A DNA stretch of 64,000 bases from Alkaliphilus serpentinus (lineage in GTDB: Bacteria; Bacillota; Clostridia; Peptostreptococcales; Natronincolaceae), in the NCBI RefSeq assembly GCF_009017255.1, contig NZ_WBZB01000037.1, positions 28,007 to 92,006 on the forward strand. The letters are read 5' to 3'. Numbering within the stretch: the stretch's first letter is position 1; each line of letters begins with the position of its first letter. Of this stretch, positions 34,160 to 43,644 are shown one piece after another. The notes beneath the pieces are model-generated. The model saw only the letters and a program-made list of their open reading frames with translations. It did no database searches and was not told the DNA's origin. The translations under genes were made by a program, and so were the position numbers.

Positions 34160-34746
34160 TGACAGTACATCCCTTTGTTATATTGTTTGCTTCAATATTC
34201 ACCAGCAATATGATTTTAAGTAATTTCCTTGGTATGTGTTCCTTTATAGCAGTATCAAAGGAGATCAGAACCTCCCTGGGTCTAGGCCAGGCAGTAATCT
34301 TTGTTACTACAGGAACCACCATTATTAATTTCTTAGTATATCATTATATATTAATGCCCCTTGGATTAGAGTATCTAAGGTTTATCGTCTTTATTATTAC
34401 AATAGCTGCCTTTGTTCAGCTGGTTGAGATGATTGTAGAAAGATACATGCCAACACTATACTACTCATTGGGAATCTTTCTGCCATTGATTACTGTAAAC
34501 TGTGCCATACTAGGGGTTTCCCTCTTTATGGTTATCCGTAGCTACAGCTTTATTCAATCAGTGGTCTTTGGTTTTGGTTCAGGTTTAGGTTGGGCATTGG
34601 CTATAGTAGCCATGGCAGGCATACGACAAAGGCTTAAGAATTCTCCTATACCTAAGGGGTTACAGGGGCCAGGAATTACCCTTATTATAACTGGCTTAAT
34701 GGCCCTTGCCTTTATTGGTTTTTCTGGTATAGTAAAAATTCAGTAG
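34159..34746 (+). CDS. nqrE: NQR subunit E
   Basis: 195 residues, six helices. [38 protein letters not shown] (with the paired iron-ligating Cys) and [21 protein letters not shown] plus [12 protein letters not shown] line up with NqrE rather than RnfA. It shares bases with the nqrD stop (TAATG) and has GGAGGTG upstream. Confidence 0.93.
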   Translation: MTVHPFVILFASIFTSNMILSNFLGMCSFIAVSKEIRTSLGLGQAVIFVTTGTTIINFLVYHYILMPLGLEYLRFIVFIITIAAFVQLVEMIVERYMPTLYYSLGIFLPLITVNCAILGVSLFMVIRSYSFIQSVVFGFGSGLGWALAIVAMAGIRQRLKNSPIPKGLQGPGITLIITGLMALAFIGFSGIVKIQ

Positions 34747-34762
34747 CCCTGGAGGTGGCAAA

Positions 34763-35866
34763 ATGTTAAATATAATCATAACAATCGCAGTAATTTCAGG
34801 TATAGCTACGATCCTTGCAATAATCTTATCCTTAGCCGATGTTTATATTGCAGACTATGGTGAGAAAAAAATCATTATAAACAAGGATAAGGAGCTGGTG
34901 GTGGATGGTGGTAATAGCCTTCTATCCTCCCTGATTAGTAATGATATCTTCATTCCTTCTGCCTGTGGAGGTAAGGGCAGCTGCGGCTATTGCAAATGTA
35001 CCATTAATAGTGGTGGCGGTCCGGTGCTGGCAACAGAGCTTTCCTATCTTACAGAGGATGATATTGCCAATAATGTAAGACTCTCCTGCCAGGTAAAGGT
35101 TAAAGAGGATATGGACATTACAATTCCTGAAGAATTATTTAATGTAAAACAATACAAAGCAGTGGTGGAAATCGCTAAGGATTTAACCCCTAAAATCAAA
35201 TATCTACGTCTTCGAATTACTGATGGTCAGCAGATTTCCTTTAAGGCTGGTCAATACATTCAATTGCTGGCCCCTCCCTATCCAGGTAATCAAGAGGAGG
35301 TCTATAGGGCCTATTCAGTTGCATCCTCAACAAAAAACAATAATTTTGTAGACCTGATCATTGGTTATGTTGAAGGTGGAATACTAACCACCTATGTCCA
35401 CAAGCACCTTTCCCAAGGAGACGAGGTATCCTTCAATGGCCCCTATGGAGATTTCTATCTGGATGAAGAAAGTGATCGAGAAATGGTAATGGTGGCTGTT
35501 GGAACAGGTATGGCTCCAATACGAAGTATTTTATATGAAATGCTGGATAAGGGTATTAATAGAAAGGCAACCTACTTCTTTGGTGCCCGTTGTAAAGAGG
35601 ATCTCTTTATGCTAGAGGAAATGGAAATGCTTCAGAATAACTTGCTGGATTTCATGTATATACCAAGCCTTTCGAGACCTTTGGAAACCGACAATTGGGA
35701 AGGGGATGTAGGTAGGGTTACCGATGCAATTGCTGAATACCTTAGTGAAGGTGAAAATAAGGAGGCCTATCTGTGTGGTAGTGCTCCAATGATCGAATCT
35801 ACCATCAAAGCCTTAAAGGCCAAAGGGATTCCAGAGGATAGGATTTACTATGATAAGTTTGATTAA
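34763..35866 (+). CDS. nqrF: NQR subunit F, NADH-oxidising
   Basis: 367 residues (Vibrio NqrF about 408). Membrane helix 2-27, then a 2Fe-2S ferredoxin domain with Cys68, Cys74, Cys77 and Cys109 (CGGKGSCGYC, later RLSC), then a ferredoxin-reductase domain: RAYSVAS (182-188, FAD), VAVGTGMAPIRSIL (NADH pocket) and YLCGSAPMIE. It takes two electrons from NADH and feeds them singly to the flavins of NqrB/NqrC. GGAGGTGG precedes the ATG. Presence of NqrF instead of RnfB at the end of the operon defines the set as NQR-type. Confidence 0.93.
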   Translation: MLNIIITIAVISGIATILAIILSLADVYIADYGEKKIIINKDKELVVDGGNSLLSSLISNDIFIPSACGGKGSCGYCKCTINSGGGPVLATELSYLTEDDIANNVRLSCQVKVKEDMDITIPEELFNVKQYKAVVEIAKDLTPKIKYLRLRITDGQQISFKAGQYIQLLAPPYPGNQEEVYRAYSVASSTKNNNFVDLIIGYVEGGILTTYVHKHLSQGDEVSFNGPYGDFYLDEESDREMVMVAVGTGMAPIRSILYEMLDKGINRKATYFFGARCKEDLFMLEEMEMLQNNLLDFMYIPSLSRPLETDNWEGDVGRVTDAIAEYLSEGENKEAYLCGSAPMIESTIKALKAKGIPEDRIYYDKFD

Positions 35867-35942
35867 TTAAATTGAAGATTATAAAAGGGAAACTATAATA
35901 TTGTAAAGCCAAAAGTTCATAACTGAACCTGCTGGAACAAAC

Positions 35943-35985
35943 AAAAGCTACTGAACTATATACAAACTATAGTTCAGTAGCTTTT
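35943..35985. terminator. Bidirectional terminator between NQR and lysine operons
   Basis: Perfect 18-base stem, from AAAAGCTACTGAACTATA to TATAGTTCAGTAGCTTTT, with a 7-base loop; convergent operons end on each side. Confidence 0.9.
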
Positions 35986-35988
35986 CAG

Positions 35989-37215
35989 TTACTTAAAATA
36001 TGAAGTTATCTCCTCGAAGTCTTCCCTTGGCCTAATCTCCACTACTTCCTGATCTTTAACCAAATACTCAGCAGACCTTAGAGAAAAATTATAATTTGAA
36101 CTCATTACCCTTCCATAGGCTCCGGTGTCGGCAATCACTATATAATCTCCAGGCATAGGAGACTTTAGGCTTCTCCCCTCTGCAAAACGGTCCCCGGTTT
36201 CGCAAATGGGTCCAACGATATCAAATTCCTTCTCCTGGCCTTGATTAAATTGAGGATAAATATGATGATAGCTATTATAAAGACTGGGTCGAATTAAATC
36301 TGCCATGGAGGCATCGGTAACTACAAAGGTTTTATGGGGGGTTTTCTTAATATATTCCACCTGTCCCACCAGCATACCGGCATTACCCACGATAAATCGA
36401 CCAAGCTCCAAAATAATCTCCATATTCATCTGCTTCAATATTGGTATAACCTTCTTCTTATATTCCTCTAAGGGAAACTCATTGCCATCTTTATAGTAAT
36501 CAATTCCCCAGCCTCCACCTATATTCATAAAGGTCAATTGATGCTCCTCTAGGCCTTTTATAAAATTATCCACCTTGCTATAGGCATCCTCATAGGGACT
36601 AACCTTTAGAATTTGGGATCCTATATGAAGATGAAGACCTTCTATTTTAATATAGGGATGCTTATAATAAATCCCAATCAACTTTTTAGCCATATCCAGA
36701 TCCATACCAAATTTGCTCTTTTTAAGACCTGTAGATATATAAGGGTGAGTAATGGGGTCCACATCGGGGTTTACCCTTAAGGCAACGGTTATTTCCTTTT
36801 TTTCTGCTTCAGCCAGTTCAACCAGCCGCTCCAATTCTTCCCAGGAATCGATATTTAATGCCCTAGGCTGATATACCAGCATCTCCCTTAAAAAATCCAG
36901 GGACTTACCATTGCCATTAACAATTACGTTATGGGGATTATAGCCCACCCTTTTAGCCGAGTAAAACTCCCCTAAGGAAACCACATCTATCCCTACTCCC
37001 AAATCCTTTAAGCCCTTTATTAAATGGAGATTGTTGTTGGCCTTTGCAGCAAAGGAAATATGATAATTTAATCCCTCAAAAACCGATTCAATCCTTTCAA
37101 TATTCCTCTCAATCTGTCTCCAGGAGTAGAGATAAAAGGGTGTTGGCCTTCCTTTGGTAATCTCCTCTAAGGGAATCCCTTCTACAGTTAATTGATGATT
37201 TATATATTCTAGCAT
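35989..37215 (-). CDS. lysA: Diaminopimelate decarboxylase
   Basis: 408 residues, fold III PLP enzyme. FAAKAN with PLP Lys58, GLHLHIGSQI near 197, NIGGGWGIDY near 229, ELGRFIVGNAG near 280, and GPICETGDRFAEGR with DTGAYGRVMSSNYNF at the C-terminus (substrate and dimer site). Converts meso-diaminopimelate to lysine. Last gene of the operon behind the lysine riboswitch; GGAAGGA upstream, one base after the preceding stop. Confidence 0.93.
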   Translation of the reverse strand: MLEYINHQLTVEGIPLEEITKGRPTPFYLYSWRQIERNIERIESVFEGLNYHISFAAKANNNLHLIKGLKDLGVGIDVVSLGEFYSAKRVGYNPHNVIVNGNGKSLDFLREMLVYQPRALNIDSWEELERLVELAEAEKKEITVALRVNPDVDPITHPYISTGLKKSKFGMDLDMAKKLIGIYYKHPYIKIEGLHLHIGSQILKVSPYEDAYSKVDNFIKGLEEHQLTFMNIGGGWGIDYYKDGNEFPLEEYKKKVIPILKQMNMEIILELGRFIVGNAGMLVGQVEYIKKTPHKTFVVTDASMADLIRPSLYNSYHHIYPQFNQGQEKEFDIVGPICETGDRFAEGRSLKSPMPGDYIVIADTGAYGRVMSSNYNFSLRSAEYLVKDQEVVEIRPREDFEEITSYFK

Positions 37216-37216
37216 T

Positions 37217-38404
37217 TTAATCCTTCCATTCTGTTAAAATTTCTGTCAGAGCCTTTATAAAAATATCGATATCTCCCTTTTCAATAATTAATGGTGGCAA
37301 TAACCTCAAGATGTTGCCATTGGTTATATTAATTAGGATATTTTTCTTCATAAAGTCATCCTTCAAAGTGGTAACATCTCCTAGGATATCCATACCCATC
37401 ATCATCCCTAGGCCTCTAATATCCCCTATAAGAGTAGGAAAAGATTCTCTAACCTTCCTTAGGCCCTCCATAAGATAGGCCTCCATCTCAACTACATGCT
37501 CTAACAGGCCACCCTCTAGGATTTCCAGAGTTTTAAGCCCTAAGGCAGAGCTGATGGGATTTGGTGCAAAGGTGGTTCCATGATCGCCACTTTTAAAATA
37601 GTGGGAAAATTCCTCTGCCACTAGAATTCCTCCAAGGGGCAGTCCTCCACCAATACCCTTAGCAAACAATAGTATGTCAGGCTTTACATCAGTGTGCTGA
37701 TAGGCAAAAAGTTTACCGGTTCTGCCCATTCCGGTTTGAATTTCGTCTACACAGAATAAAACTTGATTCTCTTTACACAGCCTTTCCGCAGCTTCCATAA
37801 AATCTTTAGTAATTACTTGAATTCCTCCAGATCCTGAAATGGGCTCAAATATAAAGGCAGCAGGTTTATGTTTCTGAATAAAATCCTTTAGTTGATCAAT
37901 ATCCTGGCCATCCAATTGATAAACTGGAGCTTCTATGGTGTCAAAATCCTGCTGAACGCTGGCCATTCTGGTGAGCTTAAGAGCTCCGGAGGTTCTACCA
38001 TGGAAGCTGTTCTTAAAAACCATCATGCCTTTTCTATCATGAGCCTTACCATACTTATGGATATATTTAATAGCCGCCTCTGTGCTTTCTGCTCCAGAGT
38101 TGGTAAAGAATATCTTTCCAGGAAAGGTATAGTGAACAAGCTTTTCAGCCAATAGGATTGCAGGCTTATTATAAAAAAAATTAGAAATATGAGAAAATAG
38201 CTGGGCTTGACCTTTAATTTCCTCCACCAGCAGTGGATGACAATGGCCTAATATATTTACAGCTAAGCCTGAAAACATATCTAGATACCGATTGTCCTCT
38301 TCGTCGGTTATATACATTCCCTCTGCCTGCTTAACTACCACAGGCATTCTGCCATAGGTTGGCAACAGATATTCTTTATCTAGCTCCATCCAATCCCTTT
38401 TCAT
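37217..38404 (-). CDS. Class III aminotransferase, probably N-acetyl-LL-diaminopimelate aminotransferase
   Basis: 395 residues, ArgD/OAT family: NSGAESTEAAIK (103-114), SFHGRTSGALKLT (133-145), DEIQTGMGRTGK (220-231), PLP Lys249 in FAKGIGGGLPLGG. By sequence it resembles acetylornithine aminotransferase. Its place in a lysine-riboswitch operon beside an acetyl-type dapD suggests it acts on N-acetyl-L-2-amino-6-oxopimelate, the equivalent step of the acetylase route. It overlaps lysC by four bases. An internal ATG (Met6) is an alternative start. Confidence 0.8.
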   Translation of the reverse strand: MKRDWMELDKEYLLPTYGRMPVVVKQAEGMYITDEEDNRYLDMFSGLAVNILGHCHPLLVEEIKGQAQLFSHISNFFYNKPAILLAEKLVHYTFPGKIFFTNSGAESTEAAIKYIHKYGKAHDRKGMMVFKNSFHGRTSGALKLTRMASVQQDFDTIEAPVYQLDGQDIDQLKDFIQKHKPAAFIFEPISGSGGIQVITKDFMEAAERLCKENQVLFCVDEIQTGMGRTGKLFAYQHTDVKPDILLFAKGIGGGLPLGGILVAEEFSHYFKSGDHGTTFAPNPISSALGLKTLEILEGGLLEHVVEMEAYLMEGLRKVRESFPTLIGDIRGLGMMMGMDILGDVTTLKDDFMKKNILINITNGNILRLLPPLIIEKGDIDIFIKALTEILTEWKD

Positions 38405-39621
38405 TCCTCCATCACCAACCCAAAGGCCTTACCCATAAGGGTCACCACCTTTTCTTCTAAATGGTCTTCAACCACCCATGAAATTTTAATTTCTGAGGTT
38501 GTAACCATTTTAATTTCAATATTATGATCATCCATAATTTTAAAAACCTTAGCCGCTACACCAGAATGGGTTCGCATACCCAAACCCACCACTGAAATTT
38601 TTGCGATATTTCTATTGATTTCCCATCTAATGTCTGGAAGTTCTATCTGCCATTCCTTGAAAATTCTTTCAGCAATAGCCAGATCCTCCTTAGGAATGGT
38701 AAAGCTTACATACATTTTGCCATCGAGGGTAATCATATGGGAAATCATATCTACATTTACTTCCTCTTCTGCCAATTGTCCAAAGAGCCTAGAAAGATTC
38801 CCGGTAGTGGCTGTCAGGTTTATCACTGTAATTTGTATATCATCTAGGCTTGTGGCCATCCCTGTTACTAAGGTTTCTTCCATCCCATCTTCCCCCTTAA
38901 ATTCAATCATGGTGCCATTTTCCTCCGAGAAGGTAGATGCCACGTACAAAGGTATTTTATACTTATTAGCCAGCTCTACAGCACGGTAATGCATTACTCC
39001 CGCACCTAGGCTGGCCATTTCCATCATTTCTTCATAGCTGATTTTATCAATTTTTCTTGCACCCTTTAGTTTTCTAGGATCCATTGTATAGATCCCTTCA
39101 ACATCGGTATAGATTTCACACCTGGCATCTAGCTTTGCCGCCAGGGCTACTGCCGAGGTATCGCTTCCGCCCCTTCCAAGGGTGGTATATTCATGATTTT
39201 CTGATACTCCTTGGAAACCAGCAACTACCACAATCTTATCGTCATCAAAGGCCTTCAAGACCTTTGTCACATCTATATCCTTGATCTTTGCTTTTTGGTG
39301 TAATGAGGTGGTTTGTATATTGAGTTGAGGGCCAGTATAGGAAATTGCAGGATAACCCTTAGAAATTAGAGCCATTGACAACAGGGAAATAGAAACCTGT
39401 TCCCCCGTTGTCAGTAGCATATCCATCTCTCTTGGCTCTGGATTGTCAGTAATTGCCTTGGCTAAATCAATAAGCTCATCGGTGGATTTACCCATAGCAG
39501 ACACTATTACAACTACCTGATAGCCTTCATTTTTTTTCTGGATGATCTTATCTGCAACCCTTTTAATTTTTTCAATGGAACCTACTGAGGTTCCTCCGTA
39601 TTTTTGAACAACAATTTTCAT
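38401..39621 (-). CDS. lysC: Aspartate kinase
   Basis: 406 residues from the ATG at 39621. KYGGTSVGS at the N-terminus, GRGGSDTSAVALAA near 150 and EIYTDVEGIYTMDPR near 172 are catalytic signatures; two ACT domains fill the C-terminal third (ITVINLTATTGNLSRLF and ISVVGLGMRTHSGVA). First committed step: phosphorylation of aspartate. The ACT pair predicts feedback inhibition by lysine or threonine. Preceded by AAGGAAG two bases into the end of dapD. Confidence 0.93.
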   Translation of the reverse strand: MKIVVQKYGGTSVGSIEKIKRVADKIIQKKNEGYQVVVIVSAMGKSTDELIDLAKAITDNPEPREMDMLLTTGEQVSISLLSMALISKGYPAISYTGPQLNIQTTSLHQKAKIKDIDVTKVLKAFDDDKIVVVAGFQGVSENHEYTTLGRGGSDTSAVALAAKLDARCEIYTDVEGIYTMDPRKLKGARKIDKISYEEMMEMASLGAGVMHYRAVELANKYKIPLYVASTFSEENGTMIEFKGEDGMEETLVTGMATSLDDIQITVINLTATTGNLSRLFGQLAEEEVNVDMISHMITLDGKMYVSFTIPKEDLAIAERIFKEWQIELPDIRWEINRNIAKISVVGLGMRTHSGVAAKVFKIMDDHNIEIKMVTTSEIKISWVVEDHLEEKVVTLMGKAFGLVMEE

Positions 39622-39622
39622 A

Positions 39623-40336
39623 TTATGCTTCCTTAAGATTTCGAAGAATTTCAACAATCTCTGTTTTAGATTTGGTCTTCTCGTCTATGGCCTTTATGAT
39701 TCTGGCTGGGGTTCCTGCCACCACAACATTTTCCGGAACATCTTCAGTTACAACTGCTCCAGCAGCTACAACAGAGCCCTTTCCAATTTTTACACCCTCC
39801 AAAACAACTGCATTGGCACCTATTACAACGTTATCCTCCACGATTACAGGGGTGGCCGATGGTGGTTCAATAACTCCTGCAATAACCGACCCTGCTCCAA
39901 TATGACAATTCTTACCTATTGTTCCTCTACCGCCAACAACCACATTCATATCAATCATGGTGCCTTCTCCAATAATTGCTCCAATGTTGATTACAGCACC
40001 CATCATAATGACTGCATTATTACCAATTTCAACCTTTTCTCTAATAATGGCTCCTGGCTCGATCCGGGCATTTATATCCTTTAAATCCAGCATCGGGATT
40101 GCAGAATTCCTTCTATCATTTTCGATCTCTAGATCCTCAATAAAAGCCTTATGATCCTCCAACAGGCGGGAAATTTCCTTCCATTCACCAAATAGTATGG
40201 CAGTGCCACCTGTTACAAAGTCCTTCACTTGGTATTGAGAAAAATCAATCCTGTTAATTTCACCCTTCAAATATACCTTAACAGGGGTCTTTTTCACACT
40301 ATTTCCTATGTACTCTATAATCATTTTTGCATCCAT
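39623..40336 (-). CDS. dapH: Tetrahydrodipicolinate N-acetyltransferase
   Basis: 237 residues. N-terminal helical domain, then a left-handed beta-helix of hexapeptide repeats ([70 protein letters not shown]). Matches the DapH/YkuQ acetyl-CoA type rather than the succinyl DapD. It acetylates tetrahydrodipicolinate, opening the ring for the aminotransferase downstream. AAGGAGG precedes the ATG. Confidence 0.93.
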   Translation of the reverse strand: MDAKMIIEYIGNSVKKTPVKVYLKGEINRIDFSQYQVKDFVTGGTAILFGEWKEISRLLEDHKAFIEDLEIENDRRNSAIPMLDLKDINARIEPGAIIREKVEIGNNAVIMMGAVINIGAIIGEGTMIDMNVVVGGRGTIGKNCHIGAGSVIAGVIEPPSATPVIVEDNVVIGANAVVLEGVKIGKGSVVAAGAVVTEDVPENVVVAGTPARIIKAIDEKTKSKTEIVEILRNLKEA

Positions 40337-40350
40337 TGTTAGTTTCCTCC

Positions 40351-41073
40351 TTAGTCTAATCCTAATACGTCCCTCATACTGTATAAGCCAATACCCTTAT
40401 CTGCGATGAATTTCGCCGCTGTTAAAGCTCCTTGGGCAAATACCGATCGATCATGGGCTTCGTGTATCAGCTTTATGGTTTCTAGTTCATTTATAAAATG
40501 AGCTTCATGGAGGCCAACGATGTTTCCTCCTCTAATGGCATGAACGCCAATTTCTCCCTTATCCCTTGGGCATTGGCCTTCTCTACCGTACTGCTTTTTA
40601 GCTGTATGACCTAAGCCCTTTTCAATTGACTGAATAATTGTAACAGCACTACCGGATGGAGCGTCCTTTTTGCGATTGTGATGGGCTTCTATAACCTCTA
40701 TATCAACCTTATCCTTTAGAGCTGCTGCAATCTTTTCCACCAGGGAAAACATTAGATTCATACCCATAGACATATTGGTTGCCTGAAGTATTGGAATTCT
40801 GGTGGCAGCCTCCTTTATCAGGTTGATTTCTTCAGCATTATAGCCGGTTGTTCCAATAACCAAGGGTAGACTGTTTTTTAAGCAGTAATCCAATGCCTTC
40901 TTTAGAGCTGTTGGGTGGGAAAAATCAATCACTACATGGGGCTTCACTTCCAGCTCCTCAGGATTTTTTTTAGAGTTGATTCCATCAATATTTGTCCAGC
41001 TTGGGTCTTCCTTAGCCAGATGAAAAATGTGCTGACCCATCTTCCCTGATATTCCCCAAATTAATAGATTCAT
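40351..41073 (-). CDS. dapB: 4-hydroxy-tetrahydrodipicolinate reductase
   Basis: 240 residues. N-terminal [11 protein letters not shown] (nucleotide binding), [23 protein letters not shown], the catalytic [15 protein letters not shown] and [18 protein letters not shown]. Reduces hydroxy-tetrahydrodipicolinate with NAD(P)H. ATG at 41073 follows GGGGGGAG; the in-frame TTG before it is not needed. Ten bases after the dapA stop. Confidence 0.95.
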   Translation of the reverse strand: MNLLIWGISGKMGQHIFHLAKEDPSWTNIDGINSKKNPEELEVKPHVVIDFSHPTALKKALDYCLKNSLPLVIGTTGYNAEEINLIKEAATRIPILQATNMSMGMNLMFSLVEKIAAALKDKVDIEVIEAHHNRKKDAPSGSAVTIIQSIEKGLGHTAKKQYGREGQCPRDKGEIGVHAIRGGNIVGLHEAHFINELETIKLIHEAHDRSVFAQGALTAAKFIADKGIGLYSMRDVLGLD

Positions 41074-41085
41074 CAAACTCCCCCC

Positions 41086-41958
41086 TTAAATAATTTGTTG
41101 TAGCTCCATTTCCTTCTTAAGCTTTTCTAAGTTGGCTACCTCCATCTGAGTTAAAGGAAGTCTTAATTCATTTTCTATATAACCCATTATGCTTACGGCA
41201 GCCTTTACAGGTATAGGGTTCACTTCACAGAAGAGTAAATCAATGAACTTTTTATATTTAAGCTGTAATTCTAGAGCTTCCCCTACATTGCCCTCTTCAA
41301 AGGCTCTACACATCCTCTGCATCGCCCTTGGTACTACATTGGCGGATACTGAAATTACTCCATTTCCTCCACAGCTATAGATTGGAACCACTTGATCATC
41401 ATTGCCTGAATATATTTTAAAGTCCGCTGGAACCAGTCTTCTGATCTCTAAAATCTGAGAAATGTTGCCACTGGCCTCCTTAACAGCTATGATGTTTTCA
41501 ATCTCTGATAAAGCAGCCACCGTTTCTGCATTGATGTTTACTCCGGTTCTACTTGGTACGTTATATAAAATTACTGGAAGCTTTGTTGCATTGGCTATGG
41601 CTGTAAAGTGGGTAATTAAGCCCTTTTGGGTGGCCTTATTGTAATATGGAGTAACCACCAATACTGCATCTGCCCCTAGCTCTTCTGCTTCCTTCGTATA
41701 GTTAATTGCAATTTCTGTACTATTAGAGCCTGTTCCAACTACTATGGGTATTCTTCCTGCAACCTTTTTTACCGCTGCCTGAATCAAAGCTACCCTTTCC
41801 TCATGATTTACTGTTGTTGCTTCACCAGTAGTACCTAGAACGATAATTGCTTGGGTATCATTCTCTAGATGAAGGTCTAGTAGTCTGTCAAAGGCCTGAA
41901 AATCCACCTGACCCTCCTTAAAGGGTGTTACTATTGCTACTCCAGATCCATTAAACAT
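41086..41958 (-). CDS. dapA: 4-hydroxy-tetrahydrodipicolinate synthase
   Basis: 290 residues, TIM barrel. GTTGEATTV near 42-50, YYNKATQKGL near 105, LYNVPSRTG (131-139) with the catalytic Tyr, and VKEASGN with Schiff-base Lys160. Condenses aspartate semialdehyde with pyruvate, the branch point to lysine and to dipicolinate of spores. GAGAGGTATGA before the ATG. Confidence 0.96.
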   Translation of the reverse strand: MFNGSGVAIVTPFKEGQVDFQAFDRLLDLHLENDTQAIIVLGTTGEATTVNHEERVALIQAAVKKVAGRIPIVVGTGSNSTEIAINYTKEAEELGADAVLVVTPYYNKATQKGLITHFTAIANATKLPVILYNVPSRTGVNINAETVAALSEIENIIAVKEASGNISQILEIRRLVPADFKIYSGNDDQVVPIYSCGGNGVISVSANVVPRAMQRMCRAFEEGNVGEALELQLKYKKFIDLLFCEVNPIPVKAAVSIMGYIENELRLPLTQMEVANLEKLKKEMELQQII

Positions 41959-41974
41959 TCATACCTCTCCTCTC

Positions 41975-42973
41975 TTACCTTTTATAATTTTCCATTACCT
42001 CTATAATTTGAATTGCATTGGTGGCTGCACCCTTTCTTAAATTGTCTGCCACCACCCATAATGATACTGCGTTGGGATTATATAAGTCCTTTCTAATCCT
42101 TCCAACATAGGTTTCATCGGTGTTTGCAACCTCCCTTGGCGTTGGATAACAGTTTTCCGCAGGATTATCCATTAAAACCACCCCTGGAGAGTTCCTTAAA
42201 ATCTCTTTAATCTCATTGATCTCTGGAGCTTCGTTAAATTCCAAGTAAACCGACTCGCTATGACCATAATAAACTGGAATTCTTACAGTCGTAGCGTTAA
42301 CCTGAATCTTGTCATCCTCGAGGATTTTGTGGGTTTCATAAACCATCTTTAGCTCCTCTTTAGTATACCCATTATCATAGAATACATCGATATGGGGTAT
42401 GCAGTTGGCAAATATCTGCTTTGTATAAACCTTATTGGGATAGTTTTCATCCTGAACCTGGTTTTGAAGCTCCACTATTGCCTTGTGTCCACTGCCTGAA
42501 ACAGCTTGATAGGTGGATACCACAACTCTTTTAATTCCATATCTTTTGTGTAGAGGGGCTAAGGCCACCACCATTTGAATGGTTGAGCAATTGGGGTTGG
42601 CAACTATACCTTGATATCCCTTTAAAACATGGGGGTTAACCTCTGGAACCACCAATGGAATACCCTCTGTCATCCGCCATTGGGAGGAATTGTCTACTAC
42701 TGTATTTCCCGCTTCTGCTGCTATAGGTGCATATTTCTCTGATACCCCACCACCAGCTGAGAACAACAGATAATCAAACTTTTCCTTCATAGCATCTTCT
42801 GTCAAAAGCTCTACTTCAATTTTTTCTCCTCTAAAATCCACGGTATTTCCTACTGATTTTTGAGATGCAAATAAGCGTAGCTTGTCGATGGTTAGCTTTC
42901 TTTCTTCTAATATTTCAATCATTTTACTTCCTACTGCTCCTGTTGCACCAACTACTCCTACTGTTAAACCCAT
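41975..42973 (-). CDS. asd: Aspartate-semialdehyde dehydrogenase
   Basis: 332 residues. GVVGATGAVGSKM at the NADP site, SAGGGVSEKYAP, NPNCSTIQMV with nucleophile Cys129, VSTYQAVSGSGHKAI and the His in RIPVYYGHSESV. Reduces aspartyl phosphate to the semialdehyde. First gene after the lysine riboswitch, with AAGGAAGGAG upstream. Confidence 0.95.
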   Translation of the reverse strand: MGLTVGVVGATGAVGSKMIEILEERKLTIDKLRLFASQKSVGNTVDFRGEKIEVELLTEDAMKEKFDYLLFSAGGGVSEKYAPIAAEAGNTVVDNSSQWRMTEGIPLVVPEVNPHVLKGYQGIVANPNCSTIQMVVALAPLHKRYGIKRVVVSTYQAVSGSGHKAIVELQNQVQDENYPNKVYTKQIFANCIPHIDVFYDNGYTKEELKMVYETHKILEDDKIQVNATTVRIPVYYGHSESVYLEFNEAPEINEIKEILRNSPGVVLMDNPAENCYPTPREVANTDETYVGRIRKDLYNPNAVSLWVVADNLRKGAATNAIQIIEVMENYKR

Positions 42974-43111
42974 GTATAATCTCCTTCCTTAATTAAAATA
43001 TTTTATAAAATCATTATCTTCATCTTCATTCTATTATATTATAATTATTTGCAAATAATATTGTATATAATGCTAATTACATTGCAAAAAATGCTATAAG
43101 AACATTTGGTA

Positions 43112-43146
43112 CAATAAAAAGCTCCTAAATAACTTCAGGAGCTTTG
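43112..43146 (-). terminator. Terminator of the lysine riboswitch
   Basis: Minus strand: AAAGCTCCT/AGGAGCTTT stem, 10-base loop, then TTATTG. It lies between the aptamer and asd, consistent with lysine-induced termination. Confidence 0.85.
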
Positions 43147-43204
43147 TTAACACAATAAAAGCAGACGAATAAAATGTATTATTTTATCGTAGCAATATCG
43201 AAAT

Positions 43205-43385
43205 TAACAAATAGCACTCCATAGAAATTATTCCATGACAGTTGCCTAGTTATTCACCAGAGCACCCAACAATCATACCGCAAGGTAGCATGACTGTTTC
43301 GGCACGTCAGCCTTTCTACATCAGTTTTGGAGACCTTCCTCCTGATCACCTGATATATACTCATCTTCGGTGCGCCTCTATTTAT
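43205..43385 (-). promoter_or_regulatory. Lysine riboswitch (L box)
   Basis: Minus strand. Starts AGAGGCGCACCGAAGATGAGTA, continues with TCAGGTGATCAGGAGG, GCTGACGTGCCGAAAC, TGGGTGCTCTGG, GGCAACTGTCATGGA and ends GGAGTGCTATTT, the conserved blocks of the L box. P1 pairs AAATAG with CTATTT. It should bind lysine and switch off the seven-gene operon. Confidence 0.93.
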
Positions 43386-43414
43386 TAATGGTTATGTAAT
43401 TCTTCATTGTAGGT

Positions 43415-43444
43415 AGTTTATCATAAGTTAAAATACCCTGTCAA
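43415..43444 (-). promoter_or_regulatory. Promoter of the lysine operon
   Basis: TTGACA at 43439-43444 and TAAACT at 43415-43420, spacer 18; start about 25 bases before the aptamer. The remaining bases up to folC (43445-43644) show nothing further. Confidence 0.6.
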
Positions 43445-43644
43445 CTAAATTATCTTCTAAATTTCCCCTATAAAAAAGCCTATATTACTAGAGTATGAGG
43501 ATTTAATTTAATAGTGACTTGTATAATAATGTCGTTTAAAATACTGGCTTTCGACCTTTTTCGCTATTGTAGCATTGATGGCTTTGATAGTATAATTAGC
43601 CTACTTAGATATGAAACATATTTTAGTAAATAGGAGGAATTATT

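Noticed and set aside
31946..35866. Rnf complex (rnfCDGEAB)
   Set aside because: Subunit order is shared, but the last gene is NqrF with 2Fe-2S and FAD/NADH domains, subunits D/E match Nqr, and RnfB and RnfC are absent.
38615..38989. 124-codon frame antisense to lysC
   Set aside because: Shadow of the conserved ACT-domain region; no ribosome binding site.
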